Shown here piece after piece: positions 42,019-51,776 of a DNA stretch of 64,000 nucleotides. This DNA is from an uncultured Alphaproteobacteria bacterium. Its GTDB lineage: Bacteria; Pseudomonadota; Alphaproteobacteria; Rhodobacterales; Rhodobacteraceae. How positions within the stretch are numbered: position 1 is the first letter of the stretch; each line of letters begins with the position of its first letter. Below the pieces are notes generated by a model. That model had not been told where the DNA came from. It worked only from the letters and a program-made list of their open reading frames with translations, and made no database searches. The stretch spans positions 1-64,000 of the forward strand of contig CACNDI010000008.1 of NCBI GenBank assembly GCA_902619165.1, in the 5' to 3' direction. The position numbers and the translations under genes were made by a program.

Positions 42019-42639
42019 CTAAAAAATCGATATGGATATTCCTACAAGTACCAAGAGTATACCAGAAATTAAATTCGTTAAACTAATTGCGTTTGGAGAA
42101 GATAATAGTGACCTAATTTTTGCAACGAAAAGTATCATTAAAATATTTCCTATCATCGGGACGGAAAAAGAGAGAACTGAAATCAGAAAAACATCAACAA
42201 GACCTATTAATTCAAAATTGAAAAAACCTGGAAGAAGTGTCATATAGAAAAGTGATGCTTTGGGATTTGCAGTTACAGCGATGAAGCCTGCATAAAAACC
42301 TGCAACAAATCCTGATTTAGTAAGACGGTGATCTTCACTTAACAGCTTATTCCTTGAGTATATTATATGCAATCCCATCAAGACTAAAACAAAAGAAGCA
42401 AAGTATCGAAATATCAATAAAATATCGGAATAAATTGATATAAGAAGACCCAAGCTAAAATAAACCGCAAAGGGCCAAAGCATGTCACCTAGAGAAACGC
42501 CTAGAGCAAGCGAAATTGAAGATTTAGCTCCACCAGAAACTGTCCTAGCAATTAGTGCCACCCAAACAGGACCAGGGGTAAGAAACAAAATAATTAATGC
42601 AAAAAAATAAAGGATGATTTGACTGTTGTCGATTGTCAT
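42019..42639 (-). CDS. LysE family translocator
   Basis: LTPGPVWVALIARTVSGGAKSSISLALGVSLGD. Confidence 0.85.
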   Translation of the reverse strand: MTIDNSQIILYFFALIILFLTPGPVWVALIARTVSGGAKSSISLALGVSLGDMLWPFAVYFSLGLLISIYSDILLIFRYFASFVLVLMGLHIIYSRNKLLSEDHRLTKSGFVAGFYAGFIAVTANPKASLFYMTLLPGFFNFELIGLVDVFLISVLSFSVPMIGNILMILFVAKIRSLLSSPNAISLTNLISGILLVLVGISISIF

Positions 42640-42723
42640 TAAATTTCCAAAAAAACTATTCGCTTCACTTTTTTTTGCTTAAAGTGCTAAAGACTAAATT
42701 ACAAGGCAAAAAAAGGATATTTA

Positions 42724-43644
42724 ATGGAAACTGAATATGAGACCCTTAAAAAGAAAATTGATGAAAATAATTTGATTATACTGGATGGAGGCGTAGGAAC
42801 TGAGTTGCAATTTAGGGGTATAGAGATGGATGAAACTTGGTGTGGGTCCGCCTCACTAAATACTCAAGTTTTGGAACAAATTCATTTAGATTACATAAAT
42901 GCAGGTGCAGAAGTGATCACTACAAATACCTATGCATCTAGTCGTTTAATGTTAGAAGCAGCAGGTCTGGCAGATAGCTTTAAAGAAATTAATTCAAAAG
43001 CGATTTTTGCAGCGCAAGAAGCAAAAATAAAGGCAAAAAGAGACGATATATTAATTGCAGGATCTTTATCTCATAGACTTCCGATACCTGACGGCGCAAA
43101 GCAATCTGATCCAAAACACGGAGTTTCCGAAAATAGATTGAGAGAAAATTGTGAGGAAATGGCTCTGTTTTTAGCTGAAAATGGGTGTGATATTATTATT
43201 TTAGAAATGATGTACCACCCTGATAGAATGCTATCAGTCTTTGAAGCTGCAGCAAAAAGTAAAAAACCCGTATGGGCAGGTTTCTCAACTCGATTGAGCG
43301 AGACAGGTCTTGTGTTAAGTTTTATGGAAGAAGATGATATTCCTTTTGAAAGAATTGTTAATATAGTCAAAGATTTTAATATCGATGTTGCTGGCATTAT
43401 GCACACTGATGTAAACGCCGTAAGCGAGTCGTTAAAGGTATTAAGAAACTTTTTTGATGGACCACTTATGGTTTATCCGGACTCGGGCGGATGGGTGTCA
43501 CCGAATTGGGACTTCAATAAAGTAATAAAACCTAAACAACTTAAATCCTTTGCTGAAAAATGGATTAAGGAAGGGGTAAATATTATTGGCGGCTGTTGCG
43601 GTTTGTCACCAAATCATATTAGAGAGATAGCCCAATTAAAATGA
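42724..43644 (+). CDS. Homocysteine S-methyltransferase family protein
   Basis: ILDGGVGTELQFRG, GAEVITTNTY, NIIGGCCGLSPNHI. Confidence 0.88.
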   Translation: METEYETLKKKIDENNLIILDGGVGTELQFRGIEMDETWCGSASLNTQVLEQIHLDYINAGAEVITTNTYASSRLMLEAAGLADSFKEINSKAIFAAQEAKIKAKRDDILIAGSLSHRLPIPDGAKQSDPKHGVSENRLRENCEEMALFLAENGCDIIILEMMYHPDRMLSVFEAAAKSKKPVWAGFSTRLSETGLVLSFMEEDDIPFERIVNIVKDFNIDVAGIMHTDVNAVSESLKVLRNFFDGPLMVYPDSGGWVSPNWDFNKVIKPKQLKSFAEKWIKEGVNIIGGCCGLSPNHIREIAQLK

Positions 43645-43653
43645 AAATGTCAG

Positions 43654-44295
43654 TTAGGGTTTGTTTCTTATTAAACCCATCGGCATGGAAGAAATGCGCT
43701 TCATCTCTTCCGAAGAAAATAGCTCAGGATTTTTTATAAAGTCTAACATCATATCCGATGCATCTCCTCCCCAAAAAACTTGTCCTTCGACTACAAACGT
43801 TGGTACGCCAAATACGCCATTTTCTATAGCTTTAGATGTGTTGGCACGCAATATCTTTTTAAGAGCACTTTCATTTTGTGTCGAATGCGTTGATGATGTG
43901 TATTCATTTACTACGGCTTCTAGTTTCTCTATTCCCTCTTTCTGATCCGGTTGTTGTCCTTGTTTGTAGATAATGTCGAAGATTTCTTTAGTTACTTCAT
44001 AGGTTGAATTTCCTGCGATACATGACAGCAAGGCCGGTAGAGGGTTAAATGGGTGTGAGGGAGGCATAGTATATTTTATCCCTAACTTGTCAGCTTTCCA
44101 TTTGAAAAAACGATACGTAAATATTCTTTTAGGGACAATTTCTGCAGGTCCAAGTTGACCCCAATGTTTCAGAAGAGCGCCAAATACGACTGGATGTATT
44201 GTGATGTTAAGCTCATTTTCAAACTTTTTAAATTGTGAAAATTGTAAATAAGCAAAGGGAGAAATAAAATCAAAATACCAATCAACTTTTTTCAA
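43654..44295 (-). CDS. 2-hydroxychromene-2-carboxylate isomerase/DsbA-family protein
   Basis: WYFDFISPFAYLQ, GVFGVPTFVVEGQVFWGGD. Confidence 0.88.
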   Translation of the reverse strand: MKKVDWYFDFISPFAYLQFSQFKKFENELNITIHPVVFGALLKHWGQLGPAEIVPKRIFTYRFFKWKADKLGIKYTMPPSHPFNPLPALLSCIAGNSTYEVTKEIFDIIYKQGQQPDQKEGIEKLEAVVNEYTSSTHSTQNESALKKILRANTSKAIENGVFGVPTFVVEGQVFWGGDASDMMLDFIKNPELFSSEEMKRISSMPMGLIRNKP

Positions 44296-44384
44296 AATAA
44301 TCTCCTACTATACTCACGCTATCAAATAGAACGAACTTGTGCTTTTTTATTTAGTATAATAGCATTTTATCCTTAGGATACACT

Positions 44385-45047
44385 ATGTATAAACTTTACA
44401 CTGCACCCACTCCAAATGGATGGAAAGTAGCTATGGCTCTTGAAGAGTTAAGAGCTCAATACGAGGTACAGCTTATAGATTTACAATCAGGCGAGCAGCA
44501 TTCAAACTGGTTCTTACAAATAAATCCCAATGGACGAATTCCAGTGTTAAAAACAATGGGAAAAGACAGCACCATCATTTTTGACTCAAACGCCATCCTT
44601 ATTTATTTGGCAGAAAAGTTTGGCCAGTTATTACCAATTAATGAACCTGATCGAACATTAGTCTTACAATGGTTAATGTTCCAAGCAAGCGGGATAGGGC
44701 CAATGCAAGGGCAGGCAGTAGTTTTTGAACGGTACTTCCCAAACGATGTTCCTGCCGCGCGCAAACGATATCATAATGAAACAAGAAGATTATATGAAGT
44801 CTTAGATGTACGGCTCAGTCAATCTGAATGGCTAGCTCGGGACTTTTCTATCGCGGATATTGCCAATTGGTCTTGGATAAGGAGTCATAAATGGGCACGA
44901 GTTTCGACGGAGGGTTTGGAAAGTTTGGAAAGATGGATGGAACAAATGCGTATACGTCCAGCTTGTGACAGAGGTCTTAACATTCCTTCATCGCCAGGAA
45001 AAGCAGATAAGGTAAAGTCTTTTGGAAGTGCGATGACTACGACATGA
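44385..45047 (+). CDS. Glutathione S-transferase family protein
   Basis: LYTAPTPNGWKVAMALEEL, INPNGRIPVL, DFSIADIANWSW. Confidence 0.9.
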   Translation: MYKLYTAPTPNGWKVAMALEELRAQYEVQLIDLQSGEQHSNWFLQINPNGRIPVLKTMGKDSTIIFDSNAILIYLAEKFGQLLPINEPDRTLVLQWLMFQASGIGPMQGQAVVFERYFPNDVPAARKRYHNETRRLYEVLDVRLSQSEWLARDFSIADIANWSWIRSHKWARVSTEGLESLERWMEQMRIRPACDRGLNIPSSPGKADKVKSFGSAMTTT

Positions 45048-45526
45048 GTGAAATTGAGATTAATGGTATGGCTCATGTAATATTAACGGTTACACGTTTT
45101 AGTGAAGCAAGACAATTTTACAAAAGCCTTTTGCCAAAATTTGGAATGATCTGTGTTATGGATGGACAGGATTTTTGCTATCATGTTGGAGGTAGAACGG
45201 CTATAGGTATAAGAAGATGTGATCCTGAATTTTCAGCCGAAACCTTCCAACAATATAGGGTTGGTCTTCATCATCTATGTTTAAGAGCTAAAAGTCGTGA
45301 TGATGTCGATAGAACTTATGAGCTTTTGACCCAGATCAATGCAAAAGTTGTACGTGGCCCCGAAGAATGAGATTGGGCTCCAGGTTATTATTATGTATTA
45401 TTTGAAGACCCAGATGGAATTCGGATAGAGGTAAATTTCATTCCTGGTGCTAGTCTATTGAAGGAGGGCGAAGAGTTTAAATCAAAAGATGATTACATTC
45501 GAAAGGATGGTAAGGATATAAAGTGA
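45044..45526 (+). pseudogene. VOC/glyoxalase-family protein interrupted by an in-frame TGA
   Basis: MSEIEINGMAHVILTV...KVVRGPEE[TGA 45368-45370]DWAPGYYYVLFEDPDGIRIEVNFIPG...KDIK*; same frame and conserved VOC C-terminus after the stop. Starts with ATGA overlap to the GST gene. Confidence 0.85.
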
Positions 45527-45559
45527 TCAATATTAGGTTAAATCAAAATAGGATAAAAA

Positions 45560-45967
45560 ATGCAACAAAATTTGCTAGAAGAGTATATGGATTTCGTAGA
45601 TAAAGTGACAAGTGAAGCTTCAAAATCATCGGATAAAATGAGGGAACGTATCAATTATCTCAATTCCAAAGATATCGAGATGTCACGATTGCTAACAGCT
45701 GGTATTGGTTTATCTGGAGAGGTTGGAGAATTTAATGAAATAATTAAGAAAATAATGTTTCAGGAAAAGGATTTTGATGTTGTCGCGCATGAACACATGA
45801 GAAGAGAATTGGGAGATATATTGTGGTATATAGCTCAAGCTTGTCTAGCGCTGAAGGTTGACTTAGTGGATATTATAAATGGTAATAAGGAAAAACTGTC
45901 AAAGCGATTTCCACAAAAATTATTTAATAAAAAGTTTGATGCTGATAGAAATATAGGGGACGTTTAA
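45560..45967 (+). CDS. MazG-like nucleotide pyrophosphohydrolase
   Basis: GLSGEVGEFNEIIKK...RRELGDILWYIAQACLAL EExxE/ExxD-type motif. Confidence 0.82.
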   Translation: MQQNLLEEYMDFVDKVTSEASKSSDKMRERINYLNSKDIEMSRLLTAGIGLSGEVGEFNEIIKKIMFQEKDFDVVAHEHMRRELGDILWYIAQACLALKVDLVDIINGNKEKLSKRFPQKLFNKKFDADRNIGDV

Positions 45968-45982
45968 GGTCCCCCAAACATA

Positions 45983-46411
45983 TTAAGCACGATTTCCACG
46001 TAGAGCAAAAAATAATCCTCCAACCCACATAAACACGTGAAGATTGTCATACAAAATTACGTCTAGAAAGCTTTCGGGTTCGCCGATCCATATCACGCCA
46101 GTAGTTATACAACCTATAGTAAACCCGCTAAACCGCGTTAGGGTATCTCCCAACCAACTTGGTATTTTTCTTGTGTTAAACAATCCGCCTGCTATCAAAC
46201 CGAGCCCGCTACCTAACTCACCAAGAGCTACAACCCACCAAACAAGAACAGAAAGACCATAGGATTCTGCTTCAGCAGGGTCTATGGGCAACTTCATCAA
46301 TCCCATTTGTATGAACAATAACGCTAGAGGTATTCTTAATAACCAATGAGACGTACAAAATTCCGGTATAGCGCTGTTAAACCGTTCTAATCTTTTCACA
46401 ATTGCGTTCAT
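45983..46411 (-). CDS. DoxX-like small membrane protein
   Basis: RIPLALLFIQMGLMKLP...GELGSGLGLIAGGLF; start MNAIVKRL near 46411 with AGGAG upstream. Confidence 0.6.
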   Translation of the reverse strand: MNAIVKRLERFNSAIPEFCTSHWLLRIPLALLFIQMGLMKLPIDPAEAESYGLSVLVWWVVALGELGSGLGLIAGGLFNTRKIPSWLGDTLTRFSGFTIGCITTGVIWIGEPESFLDVILYDNLHVFMWVGGLFFALRGNRA

Positions 46412-46425
46412 GTAATCACTCCTTA

Positions 46426-46641
46426 TTACGCGCAGTCGCAAACAACTGTTTTTAATTCATTGCATCCGCAGACACTCACAGAAGTGTCTGCAGACGCGAC
46501 ATATTTCTCAGGACTGAAGGAGGTATTTTTATGGCTTCCATCGCATAGTGGGTACTTTAGGCTCTGACCACATTGGCAAATAAAATACGACTTTCCGCTT
46601 ACGACGTCCAGCTTAGTAAATTTCTTCTCTTTGTTACTCAT
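46426..46641 (-). CDS. CDGSH iron-sulfur domain protein
   Basis: CQCGQSLKYPLCDGSH canonical CDGSH motif. Confidence 0.93.
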   Translation of the reverse strand: MSNKEKKFTKLDVVSGKSYFICQCGQSLKYPLCDGSHKNTSFSPEKYVASADTSVSVCGCNELKTVVCDCA

Positions 46642-46675
46642 AACTTACTCCACAATCCCAAGTTTTATTCTAGTC

Positions 46676-46927
46676 TTAATTAACAGCTACCAAATCGAGC
46701 GCCTTGTTGCATGAACTTATCGCACTCACAGACATTCCCATGTCATGCTGCCTTTTGCATTCAGACTGCAAATTTTTTATATTCGCTAGAGTCTTTTCGT
46801 TAAAAGACGCTGTTTTTAATGCTTTCTTTATTTTTGTATTGAATGCCGCCATTTCGCTGCAGCCACTTGCATACGCGCTTGAGCCAAAGAGTGTAATGAC
46901 GAATATAGACGCAATAATTTTTTTCAT
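46676..46927 (-). CDS. Small exported protein, unknown function
   Basis: MKKIIASIFVITLFGSSAYASG signal peptide; mature region has three Cys. Confidence 0.6.
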   Translation of the reverse strand: MKKIIASIFVITLFGSSAYASGCSEMAAFNTKIKKALKTASFNEKTLANIKNLQSECKRQHDMGMSVSAISSCNKALDLVAVN

Positions 46928-47087
46928 TTTTAAATCTCCGCATTGTTTGTACGCGTTTAAGTAGGTCTATTTTTTTTAAAACCAAGCTAAAAAAAATTTT
47001 TTTCGGAATCTGAGGCAAAATGACACACCCAGTTGTCATCTTTTAGATCCAGAACATATTTATGAAACACAATAAGGAGAATAAATC

Positions 47088-47309
47088 ATGAGATCTAGGC
47101 GAATGTCAACTGCAGCTATGAAAGCAAAAGGTCAATTTCCAAGTGATAAAGAAACACTTCAAGACTCTGTTGAACTTATTTTCGGGCCAGATCCCGAGAA
47201 AATGAAAGAAATGGCTGCAAAAATGAGAACTAGGTTTGCTCAAGCAGCTATAGCAGGAGCTATTGGTTCTGTAATTTTCTATTATCTCCTGCTAAATCAT
47301 CACATCTGA
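47088..47309 (+). CDS. Small protein with C-terminal TM segment, unknown function
   Basis: 73 aa; IAGAIGSVIFYYLLL C-terminus; TGATG overlap with the next gene. Confidence 0.55.
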   Translation: MRSRRMSTAAMKAKGQFPSDKETLQDSVELIFGPDPEKMKEMAAKMRTRFAQAAIAGAIGSVIFYYLLLNHHI

Positions 47310-47509
47310 TGCAAAGCGGTGAAAGAAACTTCTCTCAAGCGCGATTGTCCGAACTAATTGAGTCAGCACTCAGTGACAAAGTAAGTTTCAAGGCTATTAA
47401 AAGCGAGTTCGGGCTAAAGGAGATCGAAGTAAAAAATTTAATGCGAAAAAATCTTAGATCAGGAAGTTATACTGCATGGCGTAAAAGAATTTTTCGTAAA
47501 GGAAAGTAG
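47309..47509 (+). CDS. DUF2805/TIGR03643-type protein
   Basis: LIESALSDKVSFKAIKSEFGLKEIEVKNLMRKNLRSGSYTAWRKRI. Confidence 0.75.
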   Translation: MQSGERNFSQARLSELIESALSDKVSFKAIKSEFGLKEIEVKNLMRKNLRSGSYTAWRKRIFRKGK

Positions 47510-47517
47510 AACGTCAG

Positions 47518-49023
47518 TTGAATATCGTGTGGTTCAAAAGAGATCTAAGGATGCTTGATCACGGGCCTCTGTCAAATGCCTGCGCAAATGGGAAAATATT
47601 ACCTCTTTACATTTTAGAGCCAAACCTCTGGAAACAGCCCGATGTTTCGTACAGGCATTTTCTGCATCTTCGGCACTACCTCAGCCAACTCGACGATATG
47701 TTCATTAAAAGAGGCGCTAGGCTAGTAATAAAAGTTGGAGAAGCGCTTCCTGTATTAATGTCTTTGGCAACCCGACATAACGTCAAAGCAATTTTTTCTC
47801 ACTATGAAACATGGAATAAATTTTCAAAAGATCGCGACTCAATAATCCGAAAGTGGACCGATGAAAACTCTATAGACTGGAAAGAATATCAACAAAATGG
47901 AGTGGTAAGGAATTTAAATTCTCGTGACGGATGGTCAACCCTTTGGCACAGTCACATGAAAAAAAAAATTTATGAGGTACCTGCAAAAATATTATGTGTA
48001 CCTGAAGACTCTGATAATTTACCATCATGTCAAGACATGTCGCTGGAATTCGATGGTTTCGAACCAAATTCTAACCTCGGCAAAATTGAGCCAGGTATTG
48101 TTTTAAAAAGTTTTTTGACTGAGCGGGGTGAAAACTATCAAAGAGAGATGTCTGGACCTTTGCTATCTGCAGATTCTTGTTCTAGACTTTCTACACATAT
48201 TGCCTTCGGGACTATTTCTATCCGAACGATTTTCCAGAGGACACAAGAACAAACCCAAAAAAAGCTAGACCTAGTTGGGGATAAATTAAAAAACTGGCGA
48301 GCCTCTTACAATTCATTCCAGAAAAGACTCCGATGGCATTGTCATTTCATCCAAAAATTGGAAGATTTAAGGAGCATAGAGTGGAAAAACATTCATCCGA
48401 TTTATGATAAATTGGAAAGAGAAACCTCTTATTCAAAAAATTTTGAAAGATGGAAGCGTGGAGAAACAGGTTTCCCCTTTGTTGATGCTTGTATGCGATC
48501 ATTGATATCAACTGGATGGATAAACTTCCGTATGCGAGCAATGCTTGTTAGTTTCGCTAGTTACAATTTATGGATAGATTGGAGGCAAACATCTCTTTAT
48601 CTGGCGCGTCTATTCTCAGACTATGAACCTGGAATTCATTATTCTCAAGTACAGATGCAGTCAGGTACTACTGGTATTAATACAATAAGAATTTATAACC
48701 CAATCAAGCAAGGATTGGAACATGATCCTCAAGGAAAATTCATAAAAAAGTGGGTTCCAGAGTTAAGGCATATGCCCCAGGCAAACGTCCATACTCCCTG
48801 GGAGACGCCAGAATTATTAGGTAAATATTATAGCCCCATTGTTGATGAGAAACTATCAAGGGAAAGCGCTTCGACAAGAATTTATCAATTCAAAAACTTA
48901 AAAATAGCTAGATCCCAATCGGAAGCTATTTGGAGAAAGATAGGTAGCAGAAAAATTTCTGAAAACGATTATCTTAAATTGAGAAAAAAGAAACCGAAAT
49001 TACAAAAAGAATTTGAGTTTTAA
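47518..49023 (+). CDS. Cryptochrome/deoxyribodipyrimidine photolyase family protein
   Basis: VWFKRDLRMLDHGPL, GETGFPFVDACMRSLISTGWINFRMRAMLVSFASYNLWIDWR FAD-binding region; TTG start. Confidence 0.92.
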   Translation: MNIVWFKRDLRMLDHGPLSNACANGKILPLYILEPNLWKQPDVSYRHFLHLRHYLSQLDDMFIKRGARLVIKVGEALPVLMSLATRHNVKAIFSHYETWNKFSKDRDSIIRKWTDENSIDWKEYQQNGVVRNLNSRDGWSTLWHSHMKKKIYEVPAKILCVPEDSDNLPSCQDMSLEFDGFEPNSNLGKIEPGIVLKSFLTERGENYQREMSGPLLSADSCSRLSTHIAFGTISIRTIFQRTQEQTQKKLDLVGDKLKNWRASYNSFQKRLRWHCHFIQKLEDLRSIEWKNIHPIYDKLERETSYSKNFERWKRGETGFPFVDACMRSLISTGWINFRMRAMLVSFASYNLWIDWRQTSLYLARLFSDYEPGIHYSQVQMQSGTTGINTIRIYNPIKQGLEHDPQGKFIKKWVPELRHMPQANVHTPWETPELLGKYYSPIVDEKLSRESASTRIYQFKNLKIARSQSEAIWRKIGSRKISENDYLKLRKKKPKLQKEFEF

Positions 49024-49059
49024 TGTTTTCATTTTCTTAAGACGTACTATCTGTAGTCT

Positions 49060-49806
49060 ATGGATCGATCAGGTAACAAACCCATTGCTTTATTGTATGG
49101 TATAGCGTGCCATGGTATTTTTCTAGTAGCTGGCGCAGTGATGTTTATTACTATTTTGACCGGTTTTCAATTTTCGGTTGGACCCTTCGAAGGCTTCGGT
49201 GCGGTGGCAATAAATCTTTTGTTGTTAATTCAGTTTCCTATGGGTCACTCATTCTTTCTATCTAATCGTGGTATGAAGATATTAGAGATTTTTGCGCCTG
49301 AAAGTTATGCCAAAACTCTTAGAACAACGGTCTACGCTACTATAGCTTCCATACAACTCATACTCTTATTCTCTCTCTGGAATTTTTCTGGAGTTTTTAT
49401 TTGGCAAATTGAAACACCAGCAAGCATATATATGATCATACTTAACTTACTTAGTTGGGCATTATTATCTATTTCATCTATACAGGCAGGATATAAAGTG
49501 CAAACTGGTTCCTTAGGCTGGACATCTGTATATCAGGGGAAAAAACCGGTTTTTCCTGACATGCCTACTCATGGTCTCTTTTCGATAATTAGGCAACCCA
49601 TTTATCTATCTTTCAGTTTAGTCCTTTGGACAAGTCCTGTGATGAGTTTAGATTTATTTATTGTTGCGCTATCCTACAGTCTTTATTGCTATTTTGGTCC
49701 TATGTTGAAAGAAAAAAGATTCCAAAAAATTTACGGCAAAAGATTTTCCGATTACCAACAAAAAATACCTTACTATATGCCATCAATTTTTCGGCGGATG
49801 GGATAA
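49060..49806 (+). CDS. ICMT/PEMT/NnrU-like integral membrane methyltransferase family protein
   Basis: HGLFSIIRQPIYLSFSLVLW...GPMLKEKRFQKIYGKRFSDYQQKIPYYMP C-terminal pattern. Confidence 0.7.
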   Translation: MDRSGNKPIALLYGIACHGIFLVAGAVMFITILTGFQFSVGPFEGFGAVAINLLLLIQFPMGHSFFLSNRGMKILEIFAPESYAKTLRTTVYATIASIQLILLFSLWNFSGVFIWQIETPASIYMIILNLLSWALLSISSIQAGYKVQTGSLGWTSVYQGKKPVFPDMPTHGLFSIIRQPIYLSFSLVLWTSPVMSLDLFIVALSYSLYCYFGPMLKEKRFQKIYGKRFSDYQQKIPYYMPSIFRRMG

Positions 49807-49902
49807 TCTGCACGCCAGTAAATATAATGAAAAAGTTGAAAAACTTTTTAAGAACGATAAAATTTAAACTTAATAACAGAAACCTTAACAAAGAGGATTT
49901 TT

Positions 49903-50730
49903 TTGGACGATTATAGTGACTTTTCACCTGCTGCTATCCCAAGCAATGAAGCCCGAAGACTTGAGGCAGTTCGAAAAACGGGGGTAATGGATGTTGCCAA
50001 CAAAGAGTTATTTTTAATCTATACAGAGCTAGCAAAAGAAATATCGAATATGCCTGTTAGCTACACTGGGCTTATAGATGAAGAAAGACAGTATATGTTG
50101 TGTCATGTTGGGCTATCAGAGGATCGTCCTAACAGTGCCCCTAGAGAAAGAACATTTTGCCAATTTGCTTTGAATAGCACTGACCCGATATTAGTAGAGG
50201 ATTGTAGTAAGGACGAGAGGTTTAAAAATCACCCCGTTGTGACTGGAGATCCATATGTAAAATTTTATGGGGGTTTCCCTTTAATTACTCAAGGTGGATT
50301 AATATTAGGAACGCTTTGTGTTGTCGACACGGAGTTGGGTAAAAAACTCGACAATAATCAAATTACACTAATACAAAAGCTTGCGGCAAGACTGGCACAT
50401 CAACTTGAAACTCAGGGTGATCAAAGAGAAATTACTGCATCTCGAGCTATTGATATGCTTAAGGTGGTTATTAAACATAATCCAGATATGACTATTAAAG
50501 ACACAATTAATTTTTTGGCCGTAATTGAAGGTAGACCTATAGACGAATCAGGAAAACAAAGTCTGATAAAATACGACTTGCTCGACGCATCTGGAGTGAT
50601 GACTAAGAGAGCTAGGGAGTTCCAAAGTGAATTAGATCTTGATCAAGGGATATTCAAGAGAATATCAATTTCTAAAGAACAAGCTCAAGTCAATCTCGAT
50701 AATATGCTTTCTGAGCTGGGAGATGTTTAG
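49903..50730 (+). CDS. GAF domain protein
   Basis: N-terminal GAF (PRERTFCQFALNSTDPILVEDCSKDERFKNHPVVTGDPYVKFYGGFPLI...GTLCVVD) with unassigned C-terminal region. Confidence 0.85.
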   Translation: MDDYSDFSPAAIPSNEARRLEAVRKTGVMDVANKELFLIYTELAKEISNMPVSYTGLIDEERQYMLCHVGLSEDRPNSAPRERTFCQFALNSTDPILVEDCSKDERFKNHPVVTGDPYVKFYGGFPLITQGGLILGTLCVVDTELGKKLDNNQITLIQKLAARLAHQLETQGDQREITASRAIDMLKVVIKHNPDMTIKDTINFLAVIEGRPIDESGKQSLIKYDLLDASGVMTKRAREFQSELDLDQGIFKRISISKEQAQVNLDNMLSELGDV

Positions 50731-51072
50731 ATGTTTGCAGTGATTTATCAGTTTAAGTTTCCTGGTGTTAGTGAAGCAAAAGTAGCGGCGGGATTCTGCT
50801 CAGAGTCCTTGGGTGGGAAAATAGCGGAGTATGATTTTCTCGGACTGAATATACTTATAAGTAAAGATGGTGATTTAAATATTCACGTGAAGTTTGAAGA
50901 TGCTAAAGCTTTGAAAAAGTTTGAAGATGATTCAGAAAAACTACTTGGAGATTTGAGGAATAGTTTTGTTTTTAAAGAAAATAAGGTATCTGGAGTATTC
51001 GCCTTTACCTACGAAAAAGAAGCAGTGGCAACAGATATTAAAATAGAAGGTGCGTCTGTTGTAAGGAATTAG
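50731..51072 (+). CDS. Hypothetical protein, directly abutting the GAF gene
   Basis: 113 aa; ATG follows the GAF-gene TAG with no gap. Confidence 0.6.
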   Translation: MFAVIYQFKFPGVSEAKVAAGFCSESLGGKIAEYDFLGLNILISKDGDLNIHVKFEDAKALKKFEDDSEKLLGDLRNSFVFKENKVSGVFAFTYEKEAVATDIKIEGASVVRN

Positions 51073-51238
51073 TAGCCAAAATTTTTATCTGAATTGGTTG
51101 TTATATTTAGATGAAAATTCCCTTAAATTGAAAAAATTTGAAAAATGTGATATTGTTTGGCTATGTAATCAGTTCACCAATTTTTTTTATTATGTTCTAC
51201 GCAATTGAGGGAAGTAACTGAGATTAATAGCACAAATA

Positions 51239-51619
51239 ATGATCTTTCTACTTGGGGTCTGGGCGCTCTTTGCAGGTTTCGTTGCACTGTTGGGCTACTC
51301 TTTTTCTTTCCCTTTTGAATTTAATCAATCAATACAGGAAATTCCCTTTCATCAATGGCAAATCGTACGGGTGAGTGTTTTTCTTACCTTTGGTTATCTA
51401 GCTATACGACACTTTTTGTTTGGTAAGGAAAGAATGTTCCCGATCCAAGTTCTTGATATATATTTAAAGTTCATAGGAAGCTCGGGCCTAATTATTTATT
51501 ATCAGCAAGGAATAACTGATTATCGTGAGTATGCGACGCTCGGTTTCTTTTTATTTGCAGCGTTACTCTCTCATTTTTTAGCAAGACCAGAATATAAGAA
51601 GATTTTTTTCAAACGATAA
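51239..51619 (+). CDS. Small integral membrane protein, unknown
   Basis: 126 aa, about four hydrophobic segments. Confidence 0.55.
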   Translation: MIFLLGVWALFAGFVALLGYSFSFPFEFNQSIQEIPFHQWQIVRVSVFLTFGYLAIRHFLFGKERMFPIQVLDIYLKFIGSSGLIIYYQQGITDYREYATLGFFLFAALLSHFLARPEYKKIFFKR

Positions 51620-51776
51620 AAATTCCATTGAAGATTAGTTGAAAAATAATACTATTGGATTCTAAACGATTACCTAGAAATGTTATTTGCGGGAAAAATG
51701 GATCTAACAGAAGGAGCCCTAACGTTTCAGGCTGGTCGTTTCTATAAGTTAAAAAGGAAAAAACAAAGGGTTAAAA

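Noticed and set aside
11516-45370. TGA recoding (genetic code change or selenocysteine) to explain the interrupted apt and VOC genes
   Set aside because: Many intact genes in the window end with TGA, apt also contains a TAG, and the formate dehydrogenase has Cys at the Sec position.
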